Part shown: piece after piece, positions 52,353 to 62,244 of the stretch | Numbering within the stretch: the stretch's first letter is position 1 | Layout: each line of letters begins with the position of its first letter | Source of the DNA: Paraburkholderia silvatlantica | GTDB lineage: Bacteria > Pseudomonadota > Gammaproteobacteria > Burkholderiales > Burkholderiaceae | Assembly: GCF_003096715.1 (NCBI RefSeq) | Contig: NZ_QEOL01000030.1 | Location: 43,408-107,407 of the forward strand | Direction: 5' to 3' | DNA: 64,000 nucleotides | Notes under the pieces: generated by a model | Database searches by the model: none | What the model was told of the DNA's origin: nothing | What the model saw: the letters and a program-made list of their open reading frames with translations, nothing else | Made by a program: the position numbers and the translations under genes

Positions 52353-52457
52353 ATGCCGGCAAGGAAACCCCGACGCGCCAGCAGCGCGGCGCAAATCTCC
52401 GTAGTCCACTCACATGCTGCAGCGATCGATATCGGCGCGCTCGACGGTTTCCCTTGA
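52353..52457 (+). pseudogene. IS110-family transposase remnant
   Basis: A 34-codon frame starting MPARKPRRASSAAQISVVHS and reaching HAAAIDIGALDGFP before a stop. This matches only the N-terminus of IS1111/IS110-type transposases (HAAAIDIG is their first catalytic motif). The rest is missing. The surrounding 52090-52645 holds no other gene. The part after 52457 is unusually AT-rich for this window. Confidence 0.6.
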
Positions 52458-52645
52458 AATACCCTTTGACCATGCAGCGTGGTCGTGCAGAAAGCGTAAA
52501 TGATATCGATATCCAGTTCTTTTTATCGCTCGATATACGCAATACGTCGATTGTCATTCCATCGACTCCGTGTTATTGAGTTTTACATAAATCTTCTGTC
52601 GAACGCATTACCACACCCGTCTGTGTGCTGATGTCGTTTCGCTGT

Positions 52646-54247
52646 TCAACCCAGTATTAATGCCGCGCATTTTTCGCCAATCATGATGGATGGTGCGTTG
52701 GTATTGCCGCTCGTAATGGCGGGCATGATGGAGGCGTCGGCGACGCGAAGACCGTCAATTCCGCACACCCGAAGATCAGGGTTCACGACTGCCATTGCAT
52801 CGGTTCCCATTTTACAGGTGCCGACAGGATGGAATGTTGTGGCCACGTGGGAGTGAACGTAGTCGCTCAAGGCGTCTTCCGATTGACGGTGCTTTCCGGG
52901 CTCGATTTCATCGCCGCGAAAGGCGCTCATTGCTGGCATCGAGACGATGCGTCGGACTTCAGCGATTCCCAGGGAAAGGCGCCGCGCATCATCACCACCC
53001 GACAGAAAATTGGACTGCAGGAGAGGCTTGTCTGCCGGATCGGCGCTGCGCAGCAGCAGCCGGCCCCGGCTCGCAGGCCGCATCAGGGAAATATGCACGG
53101 AAAAACCGTGGCCACGCGGAATTCTCGATTTGGGCTGATTGCCAAGCAGTGGGCGAATAATGAGTTGAAGGTCCGGCTCGATTTGTGAAGCCGAGCTTTT
53201 GAAGAAGCCGCCTGCCTCGACGGTATTCGAGGTCCACGGCCCTTTCCTGTCCAGGTAATAGCTGAAGGGCGAGGCAGCGAGCCACGGTAGCGCCCGGATC
53301 GACAGGCCAAACAGATCGCTGCGTGGGCTGTCGAATGCCATCAGGATATCCTGGTGGTCATGCAGGTTGTAGCCGACACCGGGTAATGCATGTACCGTGC
53401 GTATCCCGAGGTCGCTTAGGTGTTGTGCCGGACCGATACCGGAGAGCATCAGGAGCTGCGGCGAGCCTATCGTGCCGGCACTCAGCACGATTTCGCGTCG
53501 GGCGTTGAATACGTGTTTCACACGATCGTGAACGAACTCTATGCCAGTTGCGGTACGATTCTGGAACAGAATCCTTTCGACCAGTGCGTCCGTGACAATG
53601 GTCAGATTCGGCCGTGACAGCACGGGGTGGAGAAAGCTGCGTGATGAACTCATGCGCTCACCGTGGCGCTGGGTGACGTGATAGTGGCCAAAACCGGCCT
53701 GGGTTGCGCCGTTGAAGTCGTCATTGAACCGGTGCCCAGCTTCCAGTGCGGCGGCGACAAATGCGTTGCTTACGCGATGCGGGCTGCGCAGTCGGGTCAC
53801 ATTCAGCTCACCGCCTACTCCGTGCCAAGGCGAGCTGTCTCCTTCGAAGTTTTCATGCCGAGTGAAGTACGGCAGCACGTCGCGATACCCCCAGCCGGTG
53901 TTTCCGAGGCTTGCCCAGCGATCGTAGTCGCTTCGGGCCCCACGAATGTATATCGATCCGTTGATGGCGCTACTGCCACCCAGCACCCGACCGCGGGGGC
54001 AGAAGATGTCCCGGTGACCCGCCTGGTCATTGGCGTCAAATGAGTACATCCAGTCATACCTCGGGTTTGCAATCAGACCAAGGGTGCCGGCGGGGATGTT
54101 CACCAGTTGGCGTACGACAGAACGCCGATCGCCGGGGCCCGCCTCTACGAGGCAGACCTTGACGGCGGGATCGGCGCCGAGGCGGTTAGAGAATGAAAGG
54201 GACTTCCCCGTCCCGAGGCTGCGGTGGAAGCCGCGAGTCGGCATCAA
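52646..54247 (-). pseudogene. GMC oxidoreductase gene truncated at its 5' end by an IS110 element
   Basis: The body is a choline-dehydrogenase-like GMC flavoenzyme: PRGRVLGGSSAINGSIYIRG, EIVLSAGTIGSPQLLMLSGI and the active-site region HVATTFHPVGTCKMG. But the FAD fingerprint GAGSAG near the N-terminus is absent. Homology begins at SNRLGADPAVKVCLVEAGP, and the residues before it come from the adjoining IS sequence. About 20 residues are lost, including FAD-contact residues, so the gene is probably dead. Confidence 0.78.
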
Positions 54248-54300
54248 TGTGCCAGGATGAAGTTGCGAACGTTCATCGACACCAGCGAGAGGGGAAATCC

Positions 54301-55327
54301 ATGCCTATTGTCACTATCGGAATCGATTTTGCCAAGAATGTATTCGCCGTTCACGGTGTGGACGAGACCGGCAAAGCGATGCTGATCAAGCCGCGTGTGC
54401 CGCGAGATCAACTGGTGGCGTTGATCTCGCAGTTGCCAGCGTGCCTCATCGGGATGGAAGCGTGCTCCGGCGCTCATCACTGGGCCCGTGTGTTTCAGCA
54501 GCACGGCCGTACAGTCAAACTCATGGCGCCCAATCTTGTCGCGCCTTATCGCATGTCGGGCAAGCGCGGCAAGAATGACGCGGCGGATGCCGCCGCAATC
54601 TGCGAAGCGGTAATGCGACCGAGCATGCGTTTTGTCCCGCTGAAGGGACGAACATCAGCAGGCGACGCTTTGCCTGCATCGGACACGACAGGGTTTCGTC
54701 GAAGAGAGGACTGCGACCTACAACCGGTTGCGAGGCCTGCTCTCGGAATTCGGTGTAGTGCTGCCACAGAGCCCGGAGATGTTGCGCAGGCACATCACTG
54801 AACATCTGGATACCTTACCAGGCTGGGCGAAGCGCAGCATCAGCGACCTGCTTGAGCATGCCGGCCATATCGAGGATCGCCTGCTCGAATACGACCGTGC
54901 GATCATCGAGATCGCGCGTGAGGATGCGCGCAGCAAGAGGCTGATGCAGTTGCGCGGCATCGGCCCAACCACGGCCAGTGCATTGCTCGCCAGTATCGGT
55001 GCCGGGCACGACTTCAGAAACGGCCGACAGGTAGCCGCATGGATCGGACTCACGCCCGGTCAATACAGCAGTGGCGGTAAGGCGCGGCTGGGCAGTATCA
55101 CGAAGGCCGGCGACGCCTATCTACGGGGCCTGCTGGTCAACGGTGCCCGCGCCGTTATAGCTAGCCTCGGCGAGAAACAGGATCGCTTCAGCCGATGGGT
55201 CCGAACCCTGGTCGAGCGCCGGGGCTACTGGCGGGCCGCCATCGCGATTGCCGCAAAGAACGCGAGATTGGCGTGGGCCTCGTTGAAATATGGCGAGGAC
55301 TTCAGGCTCGAACCTTCGGCAGAGTGA
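54301..55327 (+). pseudogene. IS110-family transposase with a frameshift
   Basis: The start VTIGIDFAKNVFAVHGVDE and KRGKNDAADAAAICEAVMRP are the DEDD-type IS110 motifs. The second half has LMQLRGIGPTTASALLASIG and WIGLTPGQYSSGGKARLG. At the GGG run near 54645 one extra base moves the reading from frame 1 to frame 2. After it EHQQATLCLHRTRQGFVEE continues normal sequence. So the enzyme is broken unless rescued. No inverted ends were found, as is usual for IS110. Confidence 0.85.
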
Positions 55328-55574
55328 GTTCGACTAGAGCTGTCGGTCAAGCGACGCCTGGACCTGAGCACGGGCATCATGAGCACATAGAAACGATCAC
55401 TTTGCACTGCCAGCGGTGATGTGAAGCGGGTTGGACCCGCGCGGGGCGTACCTGGCTAACACGGCGGGGATATCCATTCCCGGCTAGAGAATGAGGCCCC
55501 TGCGCGCGTCTTTCATCAGGGTCCGGGCCATTGGCCCAACATGACCGGTTGTAGAACCGCAGTCCTTCACCTTC
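55328..55574. other. Flanking sequence between IS110 and IS5 elements
   Basis: No gene seen. It probably includes the right end of the IS110 element, whose boundary I cannot place. Confidence 0.45.
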
Positions 55575-56474
55575 TCACACGCACCGGCGCGGCATTGCAG
55601 CATGTATCAACAGCGAACCTCGATTGAGCTTGTGCTCAACGGGGAAGCCCTTGTAGCGTGTTAGGAACCTTGAAGTACTGGAACTGCATGGACCATGCAT
55701 GAGCATGGCGAAGACAACGAAATGAAAATCAGCAAGCGTTTCGGGCAATCGTTCGTAGTCGCGCGTGAGGCGTCGAAAGCGGTTAAGCCATCCAAAGCTG
55801 CGTTCAACTACCCATCGCCGTGGCAGCAGAACGAAGCCCTTTTTTGCTTCCTGCAGTTTGATCACCTGCAACTCAATGCCTTCATCACGTGCAGCCTTCG
55901 CGGGCTCCTCACCCGTATAGCCCTGATCCGCAAACGCCACTTTCACCGTTTCTCCCGTAGCCTGCTGGACCTGACGTGCCAGTTCGGCCACCTGCGCGCG
56001 CTCCTGCTCGTTGGCCGGTGTCACGTGTACGGCCAGCAACTGGCCCAGCGTGTCGACCGCCATATGAACTTTGCTGCCACGCTTGCGCTTGTAGCCGTCA
56101 TAGCCCGCACGTGGACCGCTTTCGCAGGTGGACTGCAATGTGCGCCCGTCAAGGATCACCGCACTGGGCTGCCCCTGACGTCCCTGTGCGACCCGGATGA
56201 CCGAGCGCAGATCGCTGACCATGCTTTCGAAACAGCCCGCCGCCAGCCACCGTTGCGTCTGCTGATACACCAACTCCCACGACGGGAAGTTGTTGGGCAG
56301 CATGCGCCACGGTGCGCCCGCTCGCGCCATCCAGCGCAATGCGTTAAACATTTCGCGCAACTCATATTTGCGCTGCGGCGCGTCAACGTCCATCAGCGTC
56401 ATATACGGGGCTGCGAAGCTCCACTCCTCGTCGCACACATCGCTCGGATAGGGTTTGCGCTTTTCCTTTGTCAT
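55575..56474 (-). CDS. IS5-family transposase
   Basis: 299 residues as an open frame. Marks are EMFNALRWMARAGAPWRMLP, SAVILDGRTLQSTCESG (first D of the DDE triad), FADQGYTGEEPAKAARDEG (second D) and RRWVVERSFGWLNRFRRLTR (E). Start MTKEKRKPYPSD. The frame does not stop inside the element but continues about 83 bases past the left end into flanking DNA, so the last residues are not IS-encoded. Confidence 0.88.
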   Translation of the reverse strand: MTKEKRKPYPSDVCDEEWSFAAPYMTLMDVDAPQRKYELREMFNALRWMARAGAPWRMLPNNFPSWELVYQQTQRWLAAGCFESMVSDLRSVIRVAQGRQGQPSAVILDGRTLQSTCESGPRAGYDGYKRKRGSKVHMAVDTLGQLLAVHVTPANEQERAQVAELARQVQQATGETVKVAFADQGYTGEEPAKAARDEGIELQVIKLQEAKKGFVLLPRRWVVERSFGWLNRFRRLTRDYERLPETLADFHFVVFAMLMHGPCSSSTSRFLTRYKGFPVEHKLNRGSLLIHAAMPRRCV

Positions 56475-56514
56475 TCGACCAGGATACCAGGTTCTACACG
56501 AAGTGCCTAACACC
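55657..56514. mobile_element. IS5-family insertion sequence (about 857 bp)
   Basis: Imperfect inverted ends with the core GTGTTAGG at 55658-55665 and CCTAACAC at 56506-56513, enclosing a minus-strand IS5-type transposase. TA is found next to each end, compatible with a TA-type target duplication. Confidence 0.75.
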
Positions 56515-56603
56515 CTAGTCGATGATGAAGCAATATCTGCAATTTTAGTTTGCGGCGTGAGAGTAGTCTCGGCTATCGCCGCAAATCCCTTGTGAGAGAT
56601 CCC

Positions 56604-57026
56604 ATGAACGTTGCTCCTTCAGACAAAAAGTCATTTGTCGCCGTCGGCGAATATGACGTGAAAATCGCGCCCCCCGATATGATCGCCGTTCCGGCCAATG
56701 CCTCGGTCATAGGACGCCACGTTATCGAAAAAGCATACCGTGGTGGGTTGAAGGGTCGGGCACTCGGGCAAATGCTAACAGAGGGGCAGCCACAACAGGG
56801 CGAGGCAACTTACGTCGAGCTTGAATCGTTTGAAGGTGCGTTGGACGGTAGATATGGTGGATTCGCACTAGCCCACCTCGGCGAAATGGATGCGGGGTGC
56901 GAGGCGTTGCGCATCGGCATAGTGCCCGGCTCCGGAACCGGTGAGCTATCGGGGCTCAGGGGCCAATTGCTAATACGACGTGAGGCCGGCAAGCACTACT
57001 ACACACTGACCTACTGGACAGCCTAG
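56604..57026 (+). CDS. DUF3224 family protein
   Basis: 140 residues. The core is a beta-barrel type with ATYVELESFEGALDGRYGGF and LRIGIVPGSGTGELSGLRGQ, the DUF3224 (allene-oxide-cyclase-barrel-like) pattern. The start MNVAPSDKKSF is chosen over the longer frame. No function is known for the family. It stands alone between mobile elements. Confidence 0.75.
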   Translation: MNVAPSDKKSFVAVGEYDVKIAPPDMIAVPANASVIGRHVIEKAYRGGLKGRALGQMLTEGQPQQGEATYVELESFEGALDGRYGGFALAHLGEMDAGCEALRIGIVPGSGTGELSGLRGQLLIRREAGKHYYTLTYWTA

Positions 57027-57045
57027 CGAGTCAGTGGTGGTAAGG

Positions 57046-57071
57046 CGGCTGCTCACGAGCGAGCAGCCGCT
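57046..57071 (+). terminator. Hairpin after the DUF3224 gene
   Basis: Perfect 10-bp stem GCGGCTGCTC / GAGCAGCCGC with loop ACGAGC, 20 bases after the stop codon. It has no T-run, so termination is uncertain. Confidence 0.45.
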
Positions 57072-57239
57072 CGAATGTCCATATGGCGACCGTGCCGAAC
57101 GACGCTTCATGTCCGACGGACTAAACCGCTCGCGCGGTAGGGGCGACGGTCTGACACTGGAGGTCAGGGAGAGGCCGGTCGCGCGGCTTTATGTTGGCGA
57201 ATGAGGCAATCCGCCTCGTTCCTCAACAGGAGCCGAATC

Positions 57240-57906
57240 ATGTCCTCCTTACCGGCAAACGCCAGCTCATTACGCCAGCGCATGATCGACGACATGCGCC
57301 TGCGCCAGCTTGCTCCCAAGACGCAGGCCATCTATCTGCACATCGTAAGTGAGTTCGCGCGGTTTCTCGGACGCTCACCGGACCCGGCCACCGTCGAGGA
57401 TCTGCGGCGCTACCAGCTCTATCTGGCCGACCACGGCACATCGGCCGTGTCGCTGAACCACGCGATCACCGGCTTGAAGTTCTTCTTCACGGTCACGCTT
57501 GACGGGCCCGAGCTGATGGTCAGGATGCAACCGGTGCGCGTACCCCGCGTATTGCCCATCGTGCTCAGCCCCGATGAAGTGCGGCGCCTCATTGAGGCGG
57601 CCGCCAACCTGAAGCATCAGACGGCGCTGTCGGTCGCGTACGGCGCGGGGCTACGCGCCAGCGAAGTGGTAGCGCTGAAGGCCACCGACGTCGACAGCGA
57701 ACGCATGACACTGCGTATCGAGCAGGGCAAGGGCCGCCGTGACCGCTATGCGATGCTCTCGCCGGTGCTGCTCGAGCGTCTGCGTGCGTGGTGGCGCGCG
57801 CAGGGCAGGTTGCTCGATGGCGGGTGGCTGTTTCCCGGGCTCGATCCGCTCGATCAGTTGAGCACGCGACAGCTGAACCGAGCCATTCATGCCGCCGCCG
57901 AACGCC
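57240..57906 (+). pseudogene. Tyrosine recombinase, 3' truncated
   Basis: The N-terminal SAM-like domain (MRLRQLAPKTQAIYLHIVSE, then FLGRSPDPATVEDLRRYQLY) and the first catalytic Arg (YGAGLRASEVVALKATDVD) are present, up to LNRAIHAAAER. Then homology ends, and the HxLR...H and Tyr motifs are missing. The rest of the frame is shadow of the next minus-strand gene. Recombinases of this type accompany IS91-like elements, so it is probably an element remnant. Confidence 0.78.
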
Positions 57907-57999
57907 ACGACACCACTGACGAGGCGTTGCTGCTTTCAGGCCGGCACCCTCCGACGTTGGCGCGTTCGGGGATGAATGGACGTGTCCGTGCGCATGGCA

Positions 58000-59154
58000 T
58001 TAGCGGTTCGGCTTTTCGAGATCCTCCTCTACGAACCGGAGGATGGCCTCCACCAGGGCCTCACGCGGGTAGGCGTTCTGTGTCACGAAGAGCGCACCGA
58101 TCATCGGATGCGTTCGGGCAATGGGTACCGCAAGTGCCCAGTGATCCGCATTGACGTACGCAAGAAGCTTGCTGCCGGGCATAACCTGATCGTAGAAGAT
58201 GACCTGACTGTCGTTGCGCGAATCGACGCGCGAGAGCTTGTTGTAGCTCGACTTCAGGATAGACGAGATGCGCTCCTGCTGCGGGAATGTCACGATCGAA
58301 TAGTAATGCAGTTCGCCCGGAAACAGGTGGTCGGCGAGCCACGCCTTGCGGGTCGCCGGTCTCAGGCTTTGCACGGCGCCGCCGTCGCCCGATGTGCAGG
58401 TCGCGCCCGGCACATATCGCAGCAGGTCGGCCTGATACTGCTCGGCGTCGTTGGCGAGCGGCGACCCGCCAATCGCGCCGGCGGCACTCACCACTGCCGC
58501 CACGCGGCTCCGGATCTCCGGATAGTTGACCAGCGCTTCGAGCATGTCTGGAGCACCCTTTGAATAGCCGACCAGCACGATGTGCGGCGCGCCAGCGGGT
58601 GCAGGCATGGCCATGATCGCATCGCGAATCTGGCGTGCGTTGTTGGTGGAGCTCGACAGCGCATCGACGTCGATTAGCGCTGCATCGAAGCCGAACTGGC
58701 GCAGGTGCGTGACGACGGTATCGGGCGGATTCAGCCAGGGCTTGAAGCAGTCGTAGCCAATGCCCGGCACGACTGTCGCGATGAGGTGCCGTCGCGATTG
58801 ACCCAGATCGACGGGCTCGCCCGTGCCGGCGGGCTCGGTGCCCACGCGGGTCAATGCGTCCTCACAGGGCCGGTAGTCAGGCAGCCCCGGTGCGCGCGCT
58901 GCAAGCACTGCACAATAGATTTCCCGGAATCGCCCCCGCTTGTCCACGATCCCGGCCTGGGATGCGGGCATGAGAACCATCGGCGGCGTATCGGCCGAGT
59001 ACGGGATAAGCGGCCTCGAAGCGCACGCGCCGAACAGGACACTCAAGATCATCGTCGCCACTACGCTGCAGTTCCGGCGCCACGCACTGAGGGCGGCAAC
59101 CTGCCGTCCTGATGACACGTGCGATGGTTTCCGGTTCGGATCACTGACGTGCAT
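58000..59154 (-). CDS. Lipoprotein with alpha/beta-hydrolase domain
   Basis: 384 residues. The N-terminus has a hydrophobic stretch and lipobox LFGAC near residue 45 after a basic head, so export as a lipoprotein is likely. The nucleophile is in HIVLVGYSKGAPDMLEALV and the late His in NADHWALAVPI. Start MHVSDPNRKPSH overlaps the next upstream gene by 14 bases, so the three lipoprotein genes form one operon. The substrate is unknown. Confidence 0.75.
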   Translation of the reverse strand: MHVSDPNRKPSHVSSGRQVAALSAWRRNCSVVATMILSVLFGACASRPLIPYSADTPPMVLMPASQAGIVDKRGRFREIYCAVLAARAPGLPDYRPCEDALTRVGTEPAGTGEPVDLGQSRRHLIATVVPGIGYDCFKPWLNPPDTVVTHLRQFGFDAALIDVDALSSSTNNARQIRDAIMAMPAPAGAPHIVLVGYSKGAPDMLEALVNYPEIRSRVAAVVSAAGAIGGSPLANDAEQYQADLLRYVPGATCTSGDGGAVQSLRPATRKAWLADHLFPGELHYYSIVTFPQQERISSILKSSYNKLSRVDSRNDSQVIFYDQVMPGSKLLAYVNADHWALAVPIARTHPMIGALFVTQNAYPREALVEAILRFVEEDLEKPNR

Positions 59155-60394
59155 CGCCGGTTCCCCCAGGCTGACGGGTATCGCGCTCCTCCAGATAGGG
59201 CACCCAGTCGAGGAAGTCCACGTCCGAGAGGCTGCGCGGCCGGGTCGCGAAGAACACGACTGCACGCAATCCGTCCGTGTAGTAGGTCGCGCCATCGAGC
59301 GTCGTACGGGGACGGGTCGGCAATGCCACGCCAACACCGTTCACGTATCCGAGCCTGTCAAGCCCGCCCGAGTACATGAGGTCCTGGATCAGGAGGTTGC
59401 GTGCCTCGTCTACGTTCTCATGCAGGGTGAGGCGCGTTTCGCCGCGTGGCGCAAAACGCCCGCCGACTGGGCGGCCAACTTGCGCGACATAGATGAGTTG
59501 CCCATGAAAGCGGATCGGGACAAGCCATCCCCGTATCCAGGTCGCAGGCGCGCTACCTTGCGCCTGCTTGCGCATGACGAAGTCCGGCTCGCGTCCAAAG
59601 ACCCGCTGCGCGAGATCGGACTCGCGCGCGTCACGCCTGTAATCGCGCCGCACCAGCGCGGCCCCGATGTCGGTGAGCTGGCCGATGCCAACGGCGTTCA
59701 GGGGATCGGCCTGAATCGTCCCGCTCGCGTCGGTGGCGCAGCATGGCAGTCGCTCAAGCGCGGCGCGCAGCGACGCGAGGTCCTGGTAGTCCGTGATCGA
59801 AGATTCGGGGAACGGAAAGGGTATCTGCGCGAGTTCTGGATCTATCGTGCCGCCGGGCACGCGCAGAAAGAGCGAGAACGGAATCAACGTCTGGTTTCCT
59901 AACAGATCGACATTGACGAGCTTGATGCCCTGTTCGGGGTTGGTGAAAAGAATGCCCGATCGTATGGCACCCGGTGGAATCGGATTGCTGAATCCGAGGT
60001 CGCGGAAATAGTCGTCCATGCGCGCATTTGTTGTACCGCCGAACAACGTATGCATGGACCATGCGACTTCATGAGGTGAGAAGTACTCTGGATCGGTGCC
60101 CGAGCGCAACAGCCACAGCGCCTGCGATGTCCCGTTCCGCACTTCGAGCCACAGCGGCTGGACACCCTTGCTGTTGACGTCGACGCCATACATCCGAATG
60201 CTGTCTTCACTGCCGAGCACAGTTGCGCTTACGCGCACGCCCCAACCGGTAGCACTGACCTCGCGCTCACGCAGCGGTCCGTCGTCGGCCTCAGGCGGAG
60301 CATGCCACGTCACACAACCGGCCAGCGCAAACGTAAGGTATAGTGCACATCCCGCGTGGAGCCGTGCACGATGCAGGGTGTGTGCAGTGCTCAT
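59141..60394 (-). CDS. LssY_C-like lipoprotein, copy 2
   Basis: 417 residues with a signal segment and lipobox ALAGCVTWHAP. The C-terminal half resembles the LssY_C domain: IRFHGQLIYVAQVGRPVGG and HENVDEARNLLIQDLMYSGG. It is a diverged paralogue of the upstream gene (both have EVRN, NPIPPG/NPIRPG, LPCCAT). ATGA overlap links it to that gene. Confidence 0.72.
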   Translation of the reverse strand: MSTAHTLHRARLHAGCALYLTFALAGCVTWHAPPEADDGPLREREVSATGWGVRVSATVLGSEDSIRMYGVDVNSKGVQPLWLEVRNGTSQALWLLRSGTDPEYFSPHEVAWSMHTLFGGTTNARMDDYFRDLGFSNPIPPGAIRSGILFTNPEQGIKLVNVDLLGNQTLIPFSLFLRVPGGTIDPELAQIPFPFPESSITDYQDLASLRAALERLPCCATDASGTIQADPLNAVGIGQLTDIGAALVRRDYRRDARESDLAQRVFGREPDFVMRKQAQGSAPATWIRGWLVPIRFHGQLIYVAQVGRPVGGRFAPRGETRLTLHENVDEARNLLIQDLMYSGGLDRLGYVNGVGVALPTRPRTTLDGATYYTDGLRAVVFFATRPRSLSDVDFLDWVPYLEERDTRQPGGTGDARQ

Positions 60395-61680
60395 GGCTTC
60401 GCTCCGGGCGTCATGTGCATGACCTTGTACGGAGTGATCCACGGGAAGATTTCGATCTCCGATAGCGGCCTCGGCGTGCGGTCGAATACCAGCAGGACAC
60501 GATTGCCATCGGTGTAATACGGATCGGTCGTCAGATTTGTGCGATGCGCGCTTTCCTGCGCGGCACCCACCCCTGCCACGAGACCGATTTTCATGAGATT
60601 CTGCGAATACGCCATGTCCTCGGTCAGCGCGGTGCGTGCCTCATCCACGTCCGGGTCGATCTTGTGTGTGGTGAACGTTGAAGAGTGCCAGGTCAGACGG
60701 ATGCCGATATCACGGCTGACCTGTCCTACCCACACGAGTTTGTCGTGGTAGCGCATATTGCTGAGCCACAGGCGCATATGGTTGCGCTGGTGGATGTCGC
60801 TCCGCGCCTTTTGCAGCGCCAGGTCCTGCGCGCGTCCGAACAGATAAAGGTCGCTCACAGGGGCGTTGACATAGGGTTCACCGGACAGCGCAGCGCCAAT
60901 CATCCGCCGGATCGCGCCCGACCACTTCTGCTCCGTGAGGCTCCAGCCCCGCCGCACGAGCGCGGGAAGGGCGTCGTCTCGGCTGCCGACGATCACGAGA
61001 TTGAGCGGGTCGCCCTCCTTCGAGCCGTCTTCGTTTGTCGCGCAGCACGGCAGGGCTTCGAGCGCTGCGCGGAAGCTCGCGTCATCCGTGTAGTTCACGG
61101 GGGGCTCTTGCGGATTGGCGATGCGTTTGAATACCTCGCTGCGCGTGTAGTCACCCTCGAATCCCGGCACGGCCACGAAAATCGAAAATGTCCGGGCGCG
61201 CTCCTTTGCGACGAGGTCAATCTGTACGAGTTTCGCCCCTTCGTTGAGATTGGTCAGCACAAACCCGGAGACAGTTTCTCCGGGACGGATAGGGTTATGG
61301 AAAGCAAGATCACGGAAGCGGCGGTCGAGGTCGGCCCGCTGTTCGTGTGAAGCCGTGCCGGAAAACGCCTCGGCCGCCTCCGACGCGGGAAAGAAGTCCG
61401 GATCGAGGCCGGGTGACAGGAGAAAGTAACTGCGATCCTCGCGATTCCGGACTTCGATCCAGACGGGCTGAATCTTCCTGCCGGCAAGCGGTACGCCGTA
61501 CACCGCTGCGCTCTCCTCCGGCGACAGCGCAGCGGTCGACACTTCGATGCCACCCTCGGTGTACGGCACAGCGCGATTTCGATATCCCGGTACGGAAGCC
61601 GTCGAATGGATCGCGAGACAACCTGCCAGCACGCAGCCGACGAAGGCAACAGCCAGTGTCTGCATCACGATGCGGTGCAT
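60391..61680 (-). CDS. LssY_C-like lipoprotein, copy 1
   Basis: 429 residues. Signal and lipobox VGCVLAGCLAIH. The C-terminal part is the clearer LssY_C match: VSDLYLFGRAQDLALQKARS, MRYHDKLVWVGQVSRDIGIR and IDPDVDEARTALTEDMAYSQ. The function of LssY_C is unknown. It is tied to membrane phosphatases in some proteins. It is the first gene of the three-lipoprotein operon. Start at MHRIVMQT. Confidence 0.75.
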   Translation of the reverse strand: MHRIVMQTLAVAFVGCVLAGCLAIHSTASVPGYRNRAVPYTEGGIEVSTAALSPEESAAVYGVPLAGRKIQPVWIEVRNREDRSYFLLSPGLDPDFFPASEAAEAFSGTASHEQRADLDRRFRDLAFHNPIRPGETVSGFVLTNLNEGAKLVQIDLVAKERARTFSIFVAVPGFEGDYTRSEVFKRIANPQEPPVNYTDDASFRAALEALPCCATNEDGSKEGDPLNLVIVGSRDDALPALVRRGWSLTEQKWSGAIRRMIGAALSGEPYVNAPVSDLYLFGRAQDLALQKARSDIHQRNHMRLWLSNMRYHDKLVWVGQVSRDIGIRLTWHSSTFTTHKIDPDVDEARTALTEDMAYSQNLMKIGLVAGVGAAQESAHRTNLTTDPYYTDGNRVLLVFDRTPRPLSEIEIFPWITPYKVMHMTPGAKP

Positions 61681-62244
61681 GAGGAAACCTCTTTGCGGAA
61701 TCCCGGTCGAGGTGCTCGCGGGACGATCGCGCTTCTCCTGTTGCCAGAGGCAAACAGGCTGTTCGCAACGCGCACATAGCAATCCGCGAAATGTACAACC
61801 CAGTTTAGTTGATTGGGGGCCGAACCATGCGTGTTGCACCGAACGTGTCAAGCAAATCGCATTGACAGATCGAGTTCCTGGCCACGAAGCGCACGATCGC
61901 CGTCGCGATCGCCTCATTTGGGGCAATCGGTCGGTCCGCTCACGAGGAAGCGCCCGATTGTCAGATGGGGGCCAGCCAACCAGCATCGCCCCCGCGCCCG
62001 GTGATCCGTACCCGTAACCTAAAAGCGTGTTTCCACCCGCACCCTGATCGTAGAATATGAGCTGCCCAGTTTGGCTATTGAAGTGCGTCAATTCTCGCGA
62101 TCATTCCAGCACTACTCTTTGAGTCTCGTAGCCGTCGCGCACGACGTGTATGCGCACGTGTAAGTAGTGGCATTTGCAGTGCGTTGTTTGCTCCCTCAAC
62201 GTCACTTTTCAAAGTGTGGCCACGTTGATGAGGGCCAGTCAGCA
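61681..62244. other. Intergenic region with a possible gene fragment
   Basis: The minus strand has an open stretch at about 61940-62091 beginning MTHFNSQTGQLIFYDQGAGG. It recalls FG-GAP/VCBS-like repeats of secreted proteins, but it joins the lipoprotein frame without its own end, so it looks like a remnant. Nothing else is seen. Confidence 0.35.

Noticed and set aside
57907..58154. C-terminal part of the recombinase open frame
   Set aside because: Sequence after LNRAIHAAAER is unlike recombinases and lies antisense to the lipoprotein hydrolase gene.
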